DNA from: Flavobacterium terrigena
Lineage (GTDB): Bacteria > Bacteroidota > Bacteroidia > Flavobacteriales > Flavobacteriaceae
Assembly: GCF_900108955.1 (NCBI RefSeq)
Contig: NZ_FNYA01000001.1
Coordinates: forward strand, 434,001 to 498,000
DNA length: 64,000 bases
Reading direction: 5' to 3'
Numbering within the stretch: the stretch's first letter is position 1; every line of letters begins with the position of its first letter. The position numbers and the translations under genes were made by a program. The notes under the pieces are model-generated. The model saw only the letters and a program-made list of their open reading frames with translations. It had not been told where the DNA came from and did not search any database. Shown piece after piece: positions 25,481 to 35,079 of the stretch.

Positions 25481-26470
25481 TTGACTTTAGAACAAAACAC
25501 AAATATTTCTGCACAACAAGTATTAAATGCTACTCCACTTGTTTCTATTATCTGTCAAACATTTAACCACGAAAAATTTATTTCAAAAACAATTGATGCT
25601 TTCTTAAGTCAGAAAACTGATTTTTTGTTTGAAATTATAATTCATGATGACGCTTCTACTGATGGAACAAAAGATGTTATTGCAAAATATCATGAAAAAT
25701 ATCCTGACCTAATTGTACCCATTTATCAGAAAGAAAATAAATATTCAAAAAAAATAAATATTTGGTCGCACTTTACATTTCCAGCAGCTAAAGGTAAATA
25801 TATAGCGCTTTGTGAAGGTGATGATTATTGGATTGATGACTTAAAACTGCAAAAACAAGTTGATTTTTTAGAAAAAAATGAAAATTTTTCAGTTTGTTGG
25901 ACCGATTTTGAAAACATTAAAGGTGGTGAGTTCTTTAAAAACAATTTTAATGAAATATTACCTAAAGAATATAAAATGGATTTTGAAAATGCATTTGGTC
26001 CATATTGCACTTATTCTTTAACCTGTATGTTTAGAAAAGATGCTGTTGATGTTGAATTCTTAAAAACATTTAAGAACATTAAGGACAATACTTTATATTC
26101 TGTCTTGTTAAGTAAAGGAAATGGTGCCTTTTTAAATTACGAAACAGCCGTTTACAGATTACATGAAGGTGGTGTTTATTCTATGCAACCTTTTTTCTTT
26201 CAACGTTACTCTTCTTATAAAAACTTAAAAGAAATAATTGAAAAAATTCCTGAATCGAGAACTAAGAATATTTATAAAATTAAGTTTGAGTTACTTCAAG
26301 ATGCAGCATTTGAAGTATTAAAAATTTACAAATCAAACATAAAATTAAGCAATGACCATAAAGAATGCATTCAATTTTATATTTCTGAAGCGAAGTTTAC
26401 TAAAAAAATAAAGTTTATTTTAAAATTTGTGCTTTATACTTTTACTAGAATATTTAAGTCAAAAAAATAA
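25481..26470 (+). CDS. Glycosyltransferase family 2
   Basis: A 329-residue GT-A-fold enzyme: VSIICQTFNHEKFISKTIDA, IIHDDASTDGT, and CEGDDYWID as the D-x-D-type metal site. The start is TTG at 25481, because an in-frame stop lies 33 nt upstream and no ATG precedes the conserved domain. It is flanked by minus-strand genes on both sides, so it is a lone inverted unit within the glycan locus. Donor and acceptor sugars unknown. Confidence 0.85.
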   Translation: MTLEQNTNISAQQVLNATPLVSIICQTFNHEKFISKTIDAFLSQKTDFLFEIIIHDDASTDGTKDVIAKYHEKYPDLIVPIYQKENKYSKKINIWSHFTFPAAKGKYIALCEGDDYWIDDLKLQKQVDFLEKNENFSVCWTDFENIKGGEFFKNNFNEILPKEYKMDFENAFGPYCTYSLTCMFRKDAVDVEFLKTFKNIKDNTLYSVLLSKGNGAFLNYETAVYRLHEGGVYSMQPFFFQRYSSYKNLKEIIEKIPESRTKNIYKIKFELLQDAAFEVLKIYKSNIKLSNDHKECIQFYISEAKFTKKIKFILKFVLYTFTRIFKSKK

Positions 26471-26476
26471 TTATTA

Positions 26477-27490
26477 CTAAGAAAAAATAAGTTTAAACTT
26501 TAATTTTAAAATTCTTCTAAGTTGTCGCCAATTAAGCACACTGTACGAAAACAATTGATTTTGCAACAAACTATTTAATACTGGTTTTGATTTTGATTTT
26601 ATTACAATTTCGATCCATTTATTTAATATTATTTTGTTGAATATTTTTTCTGGAAACAAATGCTTTTTATTATTTGTAGTAAGTATTGATTCAAAAAACA
26701 GACTAATATTTTCCTTTTTTATTGTGCTGATGTCATAAGTAAAAAAGGAATATGGAATTTCTAACAAATTAGAATCTAATTCAAAAGGCTTGTATATATC
26801 TTTCAAAATAGCATTTTCAGAATAGTTCATTTTTTCTAATTTGGTTTTAGAAACACTGGCACTATGATTTCTATAATCTACTAATTTAAAAGGCAGATTT
26901 GCTACTTTAAATTGTTGTGAAATTCTGAATAAAAACTCATAATCTTCAGATAAAATATCTGTTCTATATTCGCCAATTGTTTTTACTTTTTCTAAATCGA
27001 ACATTACGGATGAATGCACAAATTGATTCGCAAAAAGTAAATTAACTGCTATTTCATCATGTTCTTTTGCGTGAGTAATAGCACCAATTATTTCACTTTT
27101 ATCGTTAATAATATTTGCATCTGAGCCACATGCAGCGTATGATAAATTTTCTTTAAGAAACTTAACTTGATATTCTAATCTTCTAGAATCTGCAATATCA
27201 TCACAATCTAAAACTGCTAAAAACTTTGTTTTAGTTTCATGCAAGCCTCTATTTCTAGTTTTATTTATACCTAAATTGGTTTCGTTATGAAGCAATTTAA
27301 TTCTACTATCATTAAAAGATTCAATAATTTGTACACTAGAATCTGTGGAAGCATCATTAATAATAAGCAATTCAAATTGAGAATATGTTTGCGATAAAAC
27401 ACTAGAAATAGATTCTTTTAAGTATTCACTACCATTATAAACGGGCATAAATACTGTTACTTCCATATTTTCATTTGATGCTATTTCCAT
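26477..27490 (-). CDS. Glycosyltransferase family 2
   Basis: A 337-residue GT-A enzyme: TVFMPVYNGSEYLKESISSVL, INDASTDSS, RNRGLHETKTKFLAVLDCDDI. A second Met (residue 9) just before the domain is an alternative start. The gene is 5 bp from the end of the next gene upstream, so it is the last member of the five-gene minus-strand glycan operon starting at 31368. It faces the plus-strand GT2 across a 6-bp gap. Confidence 0.88.
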   Translation of the reverse strand: MEIASNENMEVTVFMPVYNGSEYLKESISSVLSQTYSQFELLIINDASTDSSVQIIESFNDSRIKLLHNETNLGINKTRNRGLHETKTKFLAVLDCDDIADSRRLEYQVKFLKENLSYAACGSDANIINDKSEIIGAITHAKEHDEIAVNLLFANQFVHSSVMFDLEKVKTIGEYRTDILSEDYEFLFRISQQFKVANLPFKLVDYRNHSASVSKTKLEKMNYSENAILKDIYKPFELDSNLLEIPYSFFTYDISTIKKENISLFFESILTTNNKKHLFPEKIFNKIILNKWIEIVIKSKSKPVLNSLLQNQLFSYSVLNWRQLRRILKLKFKLIFS

Positions 27491-27495
27491 TTCTT

Positions 27496-28644
27496 TTAAT
27501 TAAAAAATAATTCTTTATATTTTCTCACATATTCTTCTTCAGAATACACTTCTTTTATTGAATTATAAGCATTTTTACTTAACTCGCTTAATTTCGTTTT
27601 ATTTGAATTTAACGCAATTAATTCAGTAACAAAATCATCAACTATTTTTGAATCTTCCTGATTGTTATCAATTAAAATTCCGTTGTTATTTTGTTCATTT
27701 ATTAAAGATGGAATTTCCCCAACATTAGTAGACATTGGGACCATTCCGTACGCCATACCTTCCAAAATTACCATTGGTAAGCCTTCTCGTCTTGAAGTAA
27801 TCATGATAACATCACCATTTTTATAATGTTGAATAAGAACTTCTTTTTCTTTTATTTCATCAACAAATTCTACATTTTCCAACAAATTGTCTTTCTTGAA
27901 ATTCGAAAAATCACCAATTAATTTAAATTTTAATTCCTTATTTATTTCGAGCATTTTTCTGGCTATTTCAATGAAAATTCCTGGTCTTTTTTCACCGCTA
28001 TCTCTACCAACAAACAATACAACTAAATTGTCATTGAACTGTTTATCATAACTATCAGGAATTGATACTTTATTATTAATTATGACAATGTTATCATTCA
28101 AATCGCTGTTTATATTTTTATTCTGGTATAAGTTTATAAAATCGTTTTTGGTTTTAGCTCCTAAAACTACTCGTTTGTTAATTCTAGAAACATAAGGTAA
28201 ACTATAAATTTCTGCAGCCCAACTTTCATTATCGGAAAACGCATGAATTAAATCTACAATTTTCACATGCTTATCTAAATATGGGATTAAATCGTAAAAA
28301 AGTAATGAATTACAACCAAAAATAATTGGATTTTGTTTTTCATTAATTTGCTTAGCTATTTTCTTTAAAAAGAAAGCTTTAAACTTCTTTTTAGACAATT
28401 TTCTTAGATGAATTATTGTGGCTAAATTTTCAAATTCTTCTTTAAAATGGTCCTTTGATTTTTCTGTAATGAAGCAAATTGGATTGAACTCCTTAAAAAC
28501 TTTTAATATATCAATATGCACTCTTTCGGCTCCACCAATATGATAAAAAGGGAAGAAAAAGAAAATTTCTGTATTTTGGATGTTCGTTTTATGTTTACTA
28601 TCAAAAAGAAATTTGACATAATCCCATCTATAATTCAACGCCAT
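27496..28644 (-). CDS. Glycosyltransferase family 4-type (GT-B fold)
   Basis: A 382-residue GT-B enzyme. The C-terminal half has VLFVGRDSGEKRPGIFIEIA, VEFVDEIKEKEVLIQHYKNG, and the donor-binding MITSRREGLPMVILEGMAYG with the E-x7-E pattern (GMVPMSTNVGEIPS follows). The N-terminal half begins with FFFFPFYHIGGAERVHIDI, the acceptor-side GGAE motif. It adds a sugar from a nucleotide donor in the cytoplasm; the sugar is unknown. Confidence 0.9.
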   Translation of the reverse strand: MALNYRWDYVKFLFDSKHKTNIQNTEIFFFFPFYHIGGAERVHIDILKVFKEFNPICFITEKSKDHFKEEFENLATIIHLRKLSKKKFKAFFLKKIAKQINEKQNPIIFGCNSLLFYDLIPYLDKHVKIVDLIHAFSDNESWAAEIYSLPYVSRINKRVVLGAKTKNDFINLYQNKNINSDLNDNIVIINNKVSIPDSYDKQFNDNLVVLFVGRDSGEKRPGIFIEIARKMLEINKELKFKLIGDFSNFKKDNLLENVEFVDEIKEKEVLIQHYKNGDVIMITSRREGLPMVILEGMAYGMVPMSTNVGEIPSLINEQNNNGILIDNNQEDSKIVDDFVTELIALNSNKTKLSELSKNAYNSIKEVYSEEEYVRKYKELFFN

Positions 28645-28655
28645 AGGTTGTTATA

Positions 28656-29468
28656 CTATTTAAAAATTTTATTGAATATTTTTCTATACCAAATATTATT
28701 ATACTTGTTTTTATACTTTACAGCATCATTATTTTGCTTCATTAAATTGGAAATACTAAACTCATTTTCTTTAAAAAAACTATAATGCTTATTGTAAATA
28801 TACAATCTTGATGCATCTTGAACATCATCAACTTTATTTAATGTTGTTAACGATTTAGAATTCTTGATTTTTCTATATTTATATAAAATTTTTGGGATTC
28901 TATAAACTGAATTTTTGTTTTTCGTGATAGTAATCCAAAGATCCCAATCTTCTAAATATTTCAAATTAGAATCGAACATTCCAGCTTTCAAAAACTCTTC
29001 TCTTTTAATCATAGCAAAAATCGGAATACAGTTTTCGCTTATGAAATTTTTCATGTTATACTCTGGTAATATCCATTCTCCTTTTTTGTCTCCGAAAAAT
29101 TCTGCACGAGAATAAACTAATTGCAATTGATTATTTTGTTCAAAAGCAGCAACGTATTCTTCAATAAAATTTTGATAAATAACATCATCCGCATCAATAA
29201 AAACTAAATAAAACCCTTTTGCAGCTAATGCGCCTTGATTTCTAGAATAAGAAGGTCCGCTATTTTCTTGTAATATTGAGGAAACCGTTTTATTTTCAGA
29301 AGTTATTTTATTAATTATACTTTCAGAATTGTCTTTAGAACCATCATTTACTATAATTATTTCAATATTATCATACGTTTGTCCTAATAATGAATCAATT
29401 GTTTCTTTAATTGTAGATTCATTATTGTAACACGGAACTATAATTGATACTAATTTTTTATTTGTCAT
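28656..29468 (-). CDS. Glycosyltransferase family 2
   Basis: A 270-residue GT-A enzyme: VSIIVPCYNNESTIKETIDSL, IIVNDGSKDNS, and YLVFIDADDVI with the D-x-D type site. The start overlaps the end of the upstream gene by 11 bp, so translational coupling is likely. Part of the minus-strand glycan operon; linkage unknown. Confidence 0.9.
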   Translation of the reverse strand: MTNKKLVSIIVPCYNNESTIKETIDSLLGQTYDNIEIIIVNDGSKDNSESIINKITSENKTVSSILQENSGPSYSRNQGALAAKGFYLVFIDADDVIYQNFIEEYVAAFEQNNQLQLVYSRAEFFGDKKGEWILPEYNMKNFISENCIPIFAMIKREEFLKAGMFDSNLKYLEDWDLWITITKNKNSVYRIPKILYKYRKIKNSKSLTTLNKVDDVQDASRLYIYNKHYSFFKENEFSISNLMKQNNDAVKYKNKYNNIWYRKIFNKIFK

Positions 29469-30426
29469 AATTAAGATTAAAAACAGTTACTATCCAATTT
29501 CTAATATGATATTTATTAATTATATTTTCTGGATAAACAGCATCAGAAAAAACAATATTTTCATTTGTATTTGAAATCACTTTAATTTTATTTGCTTCAA
29601 AAATATCATACGTTTCAATTGATTTATTGTTAGTAATTACATTTTTTTGCAAACCAATCGCTTCAAAAATTCGGAAACTTAAACCCGATTGGTTATCTCT
29701 AACTAAATCGACTATAGTTTCACTTTCATTATACATTTTCAAGGTTTCGTTTTGATTGAATCTGTTTTTTTTGAAAACTATATTTTTATTTTTCCCTAAG
29801 AATAATTGTTTCAATTGATTCACGAATGCTTTTTTTCCAATAGCATAAAATTTAAACGATTGCTTTTGTTTTTTTAAATTCTCCCCAAAATCGTTCAAAT
29901 ATTTTAATCTATTATCAATAGAACCGATGTAAATAAAATTTTGTTTTGGTAAAACGGAAACATTTGGTTTATCAAAATAAATATAATTGGTAATTGGTAA
30001 AAAACCATAAGTTGAAATATCACCTTTATCAAATGAGAATATTTCATCAAAAATTCCTTCTAATAGATGTTTTACAGGACATCTAGAAACACTATCATAA
30101 AGATATGCTATGTATTTATCTGTAAATTTTTTAATTTCAAGATGATATTCTTTGTCAATTAATTCCGGATTAATAACTAAAATTTGATTTTGATTTCCGT
30201 TTTCTTTCAACATTTCAAGAATATAATCTTGACGTTTTTTTAATTTTGGATTTTTGCCTAAAAAAACTTTACTAAAAGTATTTTGAACGCGTTCCCAAGT
30301 ATTTTTATATTTAAAATTGCCAATTTTTATATGAAAACTATCTACTCCATACTCATTTAAAGCAGTTACAATATGCTTATCATAATTCCAATGATCAAAA
30401 CTGATAACACAAATTTTTTGTTTCAT
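29458..30426 (-). CDS. Putative glycosyltransferase, CgeB/RfaS-like
   Basis: A 322-residue protein starting MKQKICVISFDHWNYDKH. I see no standard GT-A D-x-D, but the C-terminal half (FIYIGSIDNR, KMYNESETIVDLVRDNQSGLSFRIFEAIGLQKNVITNN) resembles the GT-B donor half of CgeB-like and LPS-core RfaS-like proteins. I chose the ATG at 30426; the in-frame codon at 30438 is a TTG directly after the stop of the upstream gene. Its place in the operon supports a glycan role, but the activity is an inference. Confidence 0.65.
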   Translation of the reverse strand: MKQKICVISFDHWNYDKHIVTALNEYGVDSFHIKIGNFKYKNTWERVQNTFSKVFLGKNPKLKKRQDYILEMLKENGNQNQILVINPELIDKEYHLEIKKFTDKYIAYLYDSVSRCPVKHLLEGIFDEIFSFDKGDISTYGFLPITNYIYFDKPNVSVLPKQNFIYIGSIDNRLKYLNDFGENLKKQKQSFKFYAIGKKAFVNQLKQLFLGKNKNIVFKKNRFNQNETLKMYNESETIVDLVRDNQSGLSFRIFEAIGLQKNVITNNKSIETYDIFEANKIKVISNTNENIVFSDAVYPENIINKYHIRNWIVTVFNLNYDK

Positions 30427-30438
30427 AGATGCTTCCAA

Positions 30439-31368
30439 TTATTTAAATATCTTATTCCAAAAAGTTTGAAAAAAACCATCTTTAGCTTGCTGATTTACAT
30501 CAAAATTGTTGATTTTATAAACCAATTCTTTCTCTAATATTTTAGAAAATGCAGGAGCAGTTAAATATTGATCATAGATTTCTCTACATTTCAATTGTGC
30601 ATTTATAACATCTGAATCGCTTTTATTTTCCCACCAAAGAACAATTTTTTCCGCAAGCGCAGTTTCGTTCTTAGCTCTTATAATTACATCATCCCAGTTG
30701 ATTACATCCTCAAACGGAAAAACCATATCTGAATCAATTAAAACAGGAATTCTTCCTAAAGATAACGCTTGGTAAAATCGAATCGCGAAATTTCCTCTTC
30801 CTCTGTTACAAATTGTAAAATGTGAATTAATTAGATTTTGAATGTAGTCATTTTTTAGTTGCTCGTCATTTGGTTTACCAGCCCAAAAGCCTTTTCTTAA
30901 AATAAAATCGGTTTCAATGCCTTTATTTTGGTCCATTGCTTTTATGGTTGATAACCTTTTTCCGATATTTTTTTCAACATTACCACAAAAACCAACTTTA
31001 GGTTTAGGAGTTTTACTTAATGGCGCTTCTGGTTTATCGTAACATTCCCAAATATAGGGTAATAAAACTTCGTTGTTATTTTTTTTGCTTTTGTATAATG
31101 AAGTTCTGTATAAAATTACATTAATAGGAATATTAAATGTTTTGGTATTATCAGAAACTAAAAATATCAAAACTAATTTATTTAGGTTTTTATAACTATT
31201 AATTCTTTTTTGAATTTCTTTAGTATCATAAAGACCTACTTCAAGTTTTGAGCTTACAATAATATCACAATTTTCAATAGAAGATTCTACATAATTGAAA
31301 TTCTCAGATATTGTTTCTTTAGCAATACTTCCTCCTTCAAAAAAAAATTTAAGCTTATTTTCCTCCAT
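30439..31368 (-). CDS. Exostosin-family (GT47-like) glycosyltransferase
   Basis: A 309-residue protein whose C-terminal half carries the exostosin signature: SHFTICNRGRGNFAIRFYQA, then LSLGRIPVLIDSDMVFPFED and INWDDVIIRA. Exostosin-like enzymes transfer sugars in animal heparan and plant wall synthesis, and bacterial members occur in surface-polysaccharide loci. First gene of the minus-strand operon, about 110 bp from the divergent kinase gene. No signal peptide, so it acts in the cytoplasm. Confidence 0.78.
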   Translation of the reverse strand: MEENKLKFFFEGGSIAKETISENFNYVESSIENCDIIVSSKLEVGLYDTKEIQKRINSYKNLNKLVLIFLVSDNTKTFNIPINVILYRTSLYKSKKNNNEVLLPYIWECYDKPEAPLSKTPKPKVGFCGNVEKNIGKRLSTIKAMDQNKGIETDFILRKGFWAGKPNDEQLKNDYIQNLINSHFTICNRGRGNFAIRFYQALSLGRIPVLIDSDMVFPFEDVINWDDVIIRAKNETALAEKIVLWWENKSDSDVINAQLKCREIYDQYLTAPAFSKILEKELVYKINNFDVNQQAKDGFFQTFWNKIFK

Positions 31369-31451
31369 TTATTGTAAATATTATATGCAAATATAAATAT
31401 ATTAGTATAGAATAATATTATTAATTTACACCAAAATCAATTAAAGTTTAA

Positions 31452-31459
31452 TAGTTTTG
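31452..31459 (+). promoter_or_regulatory. -7 element of the plus-strand glycan operon
   Basis: TAGTTTTG fits TAnnTTTG and lies 18 nt before the ATG at 31478. It contains the TTG at 31457, which would otherwise look like an earlier start. Confidence 0.6.
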
Positions 31460-31477
31460 TATCACATTATAATAAAA

Positions 31478-32203
31478 ATGGATTTAAAAACACAAGAAAT
31501 AATAAACCTTGCCAAAAAAAGCAGTACAGATTTTATTGTTGGAACTAGAAACAGCATTAAACTATTGGACTATAATGGTAAAGTTTTAAGCATTAAAACG
31601 TTTAAAACACCTGCTTTTTTTATTGGTTTTATATATAAATTTTTTAGACCTTCTAAAGCTAAAAGATCCTATTTACACGCAAAACATTTACTATCAAAAG
31701 GCATTGGAACTCCTAATCCTGTTGGGTATTTAGAAAATCAAAATAGTTTTCAGCTTTTAGACAGTTATTACATTTGTGAACATTTAGAAGCCAACTATAT
31801 TTTTAAAGATTTATTTCCATTACCCTTAAAAATTTCAGAACCAATTTTAAAACAATTTGCTCAATTTTGCTTTAAAATGCATGAAAATGGAATTGAATTT
31901 TTAGATCATTCACCAGGAAATACTTTGATAAAAAAAATTGACGAAACTAATTTCGAATTTTATTTGGTTGATTTAAACAGAATGAAGTTTCACAACACAA
32001 AAATGAGTATTTCTGATAGAATGAAAAACATCTGCAGAATAACTCCAGGATTACCTTTCATTGAAATAATTAGCAAAGAATATGCAAGAGTTGCAAACCT
32101 TCCAGAAAAAGAAGTTTTTGATTTGCTACACAAACATTCTTCAGAATTTTTCAAAAAATTTGATAATAAGAAAAAGTTGAAAAAATATTTAAAATTCAAA
32201 TAA
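31478..32203 (+). CDS. WaaP/KdkA-like lipopolysaccharide kinase family protein
   Basis: A 241-residue protein with an atypical protein-kinase fold: Lys in KVLSIKTFK, a catalytic loop HENGIEFLDHSPGN (catalytic Asp and metal-binding Asn), and the DFG-equivalent FYLVDLNRMKF. Such kinases phosphorylate Kdo or heptose in LPS core. It is the first gene of the plus-strand arm of the locus, which also encodes a WaaE-like transferase, so an LPS-core role is likely. The start at 31478 is favoured over TTG 31457, which lies inside the promoter. Confidence 0.8.
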   Translation: MDLKTQEIINLAKKSSTDFIVGTRNSIKLLDYNGKVLSIKTFKTPAFFIGFIYKFFRPSKAKRSYLHAKHLLSKGIGTPNPVGYLENQNSFQLLDSYYICEHLEANYIFKDLFPLPLKISEPILKQFAQFCFKMHENGIEFLDHSPGNTLIKKIDETNFEFYLVDLNRMKFHNTKMSISDRMKNICRITPGLPFIEIISKEYARVANLPEKEVFDLLHKHSSEFFKKFDNKKKLKKYLKFK

Positions 32204-32205
32204 TT

Positions 32206-33366
32206 ATGATTTCAAAGATATTCAACAACAGAAAATTAATCATTTCTATTTGGGTTTTATTAGCTTTTGTTTCGGCAATTAAGCAATATTTAAGGGGAAA
32301 CCACAACAATTACCTTATCTTTAAAAATGTATTTTATCATACTTTAGAGCAGAAATCTTTATACACAACTTATCCAGATTTGTATTTTGATCACAACCAT
32401 TATGGACCAATTTTTAGTTTATTTATTGCACCATTTGCGATTTTACCCGATGCAGCAGGAATGGTTTTATGGTGTGTGTTTAATGCGGTAGTTTTGGTTT
32501 ATGCGATTAGTCAAATTAAGTTAGAATCGAGCAAAATAAATTTAATCCTTTGGATTTGCGCTCACGAATTTTTGACTGCTATTTTAGGTCAACAATTTAA
32601 TCCGATAATGACAAGTATTATCATTTTGGCTTATGTTTTAATTGAAAAAGAGAAAGATTTCTGGTCGGCTTGTTTGATTATTTTAGGAACATTTATAAAA
32701 CTATACGGAATCGTTGGTTTAGCTTTTTTCTTCTTTTCGAAAAATAAAATCAAATTTATAGGTTCATTAGCCTTTTGGTCTGTTGTGTTTTTTGTGCTTC
32801 CAATGGCTATTTCATCACCAGATTTCATCATAAATAGTTATTCGGAATGGTTCGCAAGACTTGTAGAAAAAAACAATGAAAATGCTTCATTAACTTCTAT
32901 GCAAGACATCTCTATTATGGGAATGTTTAGAAAAGTTTTAAATATGCCTCATCTTTCAAATCTGTTATTTTTAGCTCCAGGAATTCTTCTTTTTGGATTG
33001 CCTTATTTAAGATTCAGTATGTTTTCCGACAAAAAATTTCAATTATTATTATTGTCTTCAGTATTAATTTTTACAGTTATTTTTAGTTCTGGATCTGAAA
33101 GTCCAACTTATATTATTGCCTTTGCTGGTGTAGCTATTTGGTTTGTCATTCAAGAAGAGAAAACAAAATGGACTTGGTTTTTATTTATTTTCGCTATGAT
33201 ATTGACTAGTTTTTCACCATCAGATTTAATTCCGAAGTTTTTAAGAGAAACATATGTCAAACCATATGCTTTAAAAGCCTTACCTTGTATTATAATTTGG
33301 TTTCAAATTACATATGAATTACTGACAATCAAAAAAACAACCAATCAATCTATTGCAAATGAATAA
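32206..33366 (+). CDS. Polytopic membrane glycosyltransferase, DUF2029/GT87 family
   Basis: A 386-residue membrane protein with about ten hydrophobic segments and an early periplasmic-type loop (YPDLYFDHNHYGPIFSLF) where GT-C enzymes place their catalytic acidic residue. GT87 enzymes use polyprenyl-phosphate-linked mannose or similar donors on the outer face of the membrane. The next gene encodes a DPM1/GtrB-like enzyme that makes such lipid-linked donors and overlaps it by 8 bp. This supports a two-enzyme lipid-donor pathway, but the sugar is unknown. Confidence 0.8.
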   Translation: MISKIFNNRKLIISIWVLLAFVSAIKQYLRGNHNNYLIFKNVFYHTLEQKSLYTTYPDLYFDHNHYGPIFSLFIAPFAILPDAAGMVLWCVFNAVVLVYAISQIKLESSKINLILWICAHEFLTAILGQQFNPIMTSIIILAYVLIEKEKDFWSACLIILGTFIKLYGIVGLAFFFFSKNKIKFIGSLAFWSVVFFVLPMAISSPDFIINSYSEWFARLVEKNNENASLTSMQDISIMGMFRKVLNMPHLSNLLFLAPGILLFGLPYLRFSMFSDKKFQLLLLSSVLIFTVIFSSGSESPTYIIAFAGVAIWFVIQEEKTKWTWFLFIFAMILTSFSPSDLIPKFLRETYVKPYALKALPCIIIWFQITYELLTIKKTTNQSIANE

Positions 33367-34294
33367 ATCTATAGCCATAGTTATCCCATCTTATAATGAA
33401 GCAACTAACATTGATGTTTTAGTAAAAGCATTGAATGAAACGGTTACAAATTTAAGTTATGATTTTAAATTTGTTTTTGTTGATGACGGTTCAAGTGACG
33501 ATACGATTGCCATTTTAAAAGAAAAATCGAAATTACAGGATAATATTTTCTATGTAGAATTATCACGTAATTTCGGTCACCAAAATGCTCTAAAAGCTGG
33601 AATTGATTTAGTAAAAAACAATGCAGATGCCATTATTTCTATGGATGGAGACATGCAACATCCTCCGAAAATTATTCCCGAATTAATCCGAAAATGGGAA
33701 GAAGGTTACGAAGTGGTTTATACAATTAGAGAAGAAGACAAAAAACTATCTTACTTTAAAAACAAAAGTTCGAATATGTTTTACGGTTTAATGAATAAAC
33801 TTTCCGACATCAAATTTGAGCCAGGAACTGCCGATTTTAGACTTATTGACAAAAAAGTAGCTCAAGTATTTTCAGATTTTAGTGAAAACGAATTATTTAT
33901 TAGAGGTATAATTAATTGGGTGGGGTTTAAACAATTTGCTGTAAATTATGAACCTAACGAAAGATTTTCAGGAAAAAGTAAATATACATTCGGAAAAATG
34001 ATGCGTTTCGCGATTCAAGGAATTACTTCTTTTAGCACGAAACCGCTTTCAATGGCAATTATTCTAGGAATTAGTTTATCGGTTTTTGCTTTTATCTTTT
34101 ATATCGGATATGTGATATATAGCATTTATTATGGTCATGTGATTTCAGGTTGGGCTTCCGTTATTACTACAGTTGTATTTTTCGGAGGATTGAATCTTGT
34201 GGTTTTAGGAATTATTGGTGTTTATATTGGAAAATTATTTATGCAATCTAAAGGAAGACCAAATTATTTAATAAGCAATACCAACTACAAATGA
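33359..34294 (+). CDS. Polyprenyl-phosphate glycosyltransferase, DPM1/GtrB-like (GT2)
   Basis: A 311-residue GT-A enzyme: IAIVIPSYNEATNIDVLVKAL, VFVDDGSSDDT, SRNFGHQNALKAG, SMDGDMQHPP, followed by two C-terminal membrane helices (ILGISLSVFAFIFYIGYVIY and TTVVFFGGLNLVVLGIIG). This architecture transfers a sugar from a nucleotide to polyprenyl phosphate. The start is the ATG at 33359, overlapping the stop of the GT87 gene; the TTG at 33353 is less likely. Confidence 0.9.
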   Translation: MNKSIAIVIPSYNEATNIDVLVKALNETVTNLSYDFKFVFVDDGSSDDTIAILKEKSKLQDNIFYVELSRNFGHQNALKAGIDLVKNNADAIISMDGDMQHPPKIIPELIRKWEEGYEVVYTIREEDKKLSYFKNKSSNMFYGLMNKLSDIKFEPGTADFRLIDKKVAQVFSDFSENELFIRGIINWVGFKQFAVNYEPNERFSGKSKYTFGKMMRFAIQGITSFSTKPLSMAIILGISLSVFAFIFYIGYVIYSIYYGHVISGWASVITTVVFFGGLNLVVLGIIGVYIGKLFMQSKGRPNYLISNTNYK

Positions 34295-35073
34295 TTTTAC
34301 TAAGTTTTGATATAGAAGAATTTGATATGCCTTTTGAATATAATAAAGACATATCATTTGAAAAACAAATAGAAGTTTCTAGATTTGGTACGACTACAAT
34401 TTTAGACATTTTAAAAAAGCATAAAATAAAAGCTACATTCTTTTCAACAGTTGTTTTTGCTAAAGAAGTGCCCGATTTAATAAAACGAATTATTGATGAA
34501 GGTCATGAATTGGCTTCACATACTTATTATCATAGTAATTTTAAAGTCGAACATCTAAAAGAATCAAAAGACGCTTTAGAAGAATTATCAGGCAGTGAAG
34601 TTATCGGATTTCGTATGCCAAGAATGTATCCAGTTGATGAACGTGAAATTGAGAAAGCTGGTTATAAATATAATTCATCTATAAATCCGACTTATTTGCC
34701 AGGAAGATATAATCATTTTGATAAACCTAGAACCTTTTTCAAATTACATAATGTTTGGCAAATTCCTGCTTCTGTAAGTCCGATTGTGCGTTTTCCTTTA
34801 TTCTGGTTATCGTTTCATAACTTACCGATGCCGATTTATCTTTTTTTATCGAAAATCACCTATAAAAAAGACAGTTATTTGAATATCTATTTTCATCCAT
34901 GGGAATTTACGCAACTAAATGACAAAGAAGCGTATAATTTTCCAAATTATGTCAGTAAAAACTCTGGCGATAAAATGACAGAAAGATTAAACCAATTTAT
35001 CCAATCTATGAAGGAAAAAAAATATATATTTGGGACTTTCAAAGAATTTTTGGTTCAAAAGAATTTAAAGTAA
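34291..35073 (+). CDS. Polysaccharide deacetylase (NodB-homology, CE4 family)
   Basis: A 260-residue enzyme: LLSFDIEEFDMPF holds the catalytic and metal Asp, GHELASHTYYHSNF the H-x3-H metal site, and FRMPRMYPVDE motif 3; the C-terminal IYFHPWEF supplies the late His. CE4 enzymes remove N- or O-acetyl groups from glycans. The ATG overlaps the preceding stop (ATGA), indicating coupling. Likely trims a sugar of the locus product. Confidence 0.88.
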   Translation: MILLSFDIEEFDMPFEYNKDISFEKQIEVSRFGTTTILDILKKHKIKATFFSTVVFAKEVPDLIKRIIDEGHELASHTYYHSNFKVEHLKESKDALEELSGSEVIGFRMPRMYPVDEREIEKAGYKYNSSINPTYLPGRYNHFDKPRTFFKLHNVWQIPASVSPIVRFPLFWLSFHNLPMPIYLFLSKITYKKDSYLNIYFHPWEFTQLNDKEAYNFPNYVSKNSGDKMTERLNQFIQSMKEKKYIFGTFKEFLVQKNLK

Positions 35074-35079
35074 TACTGT

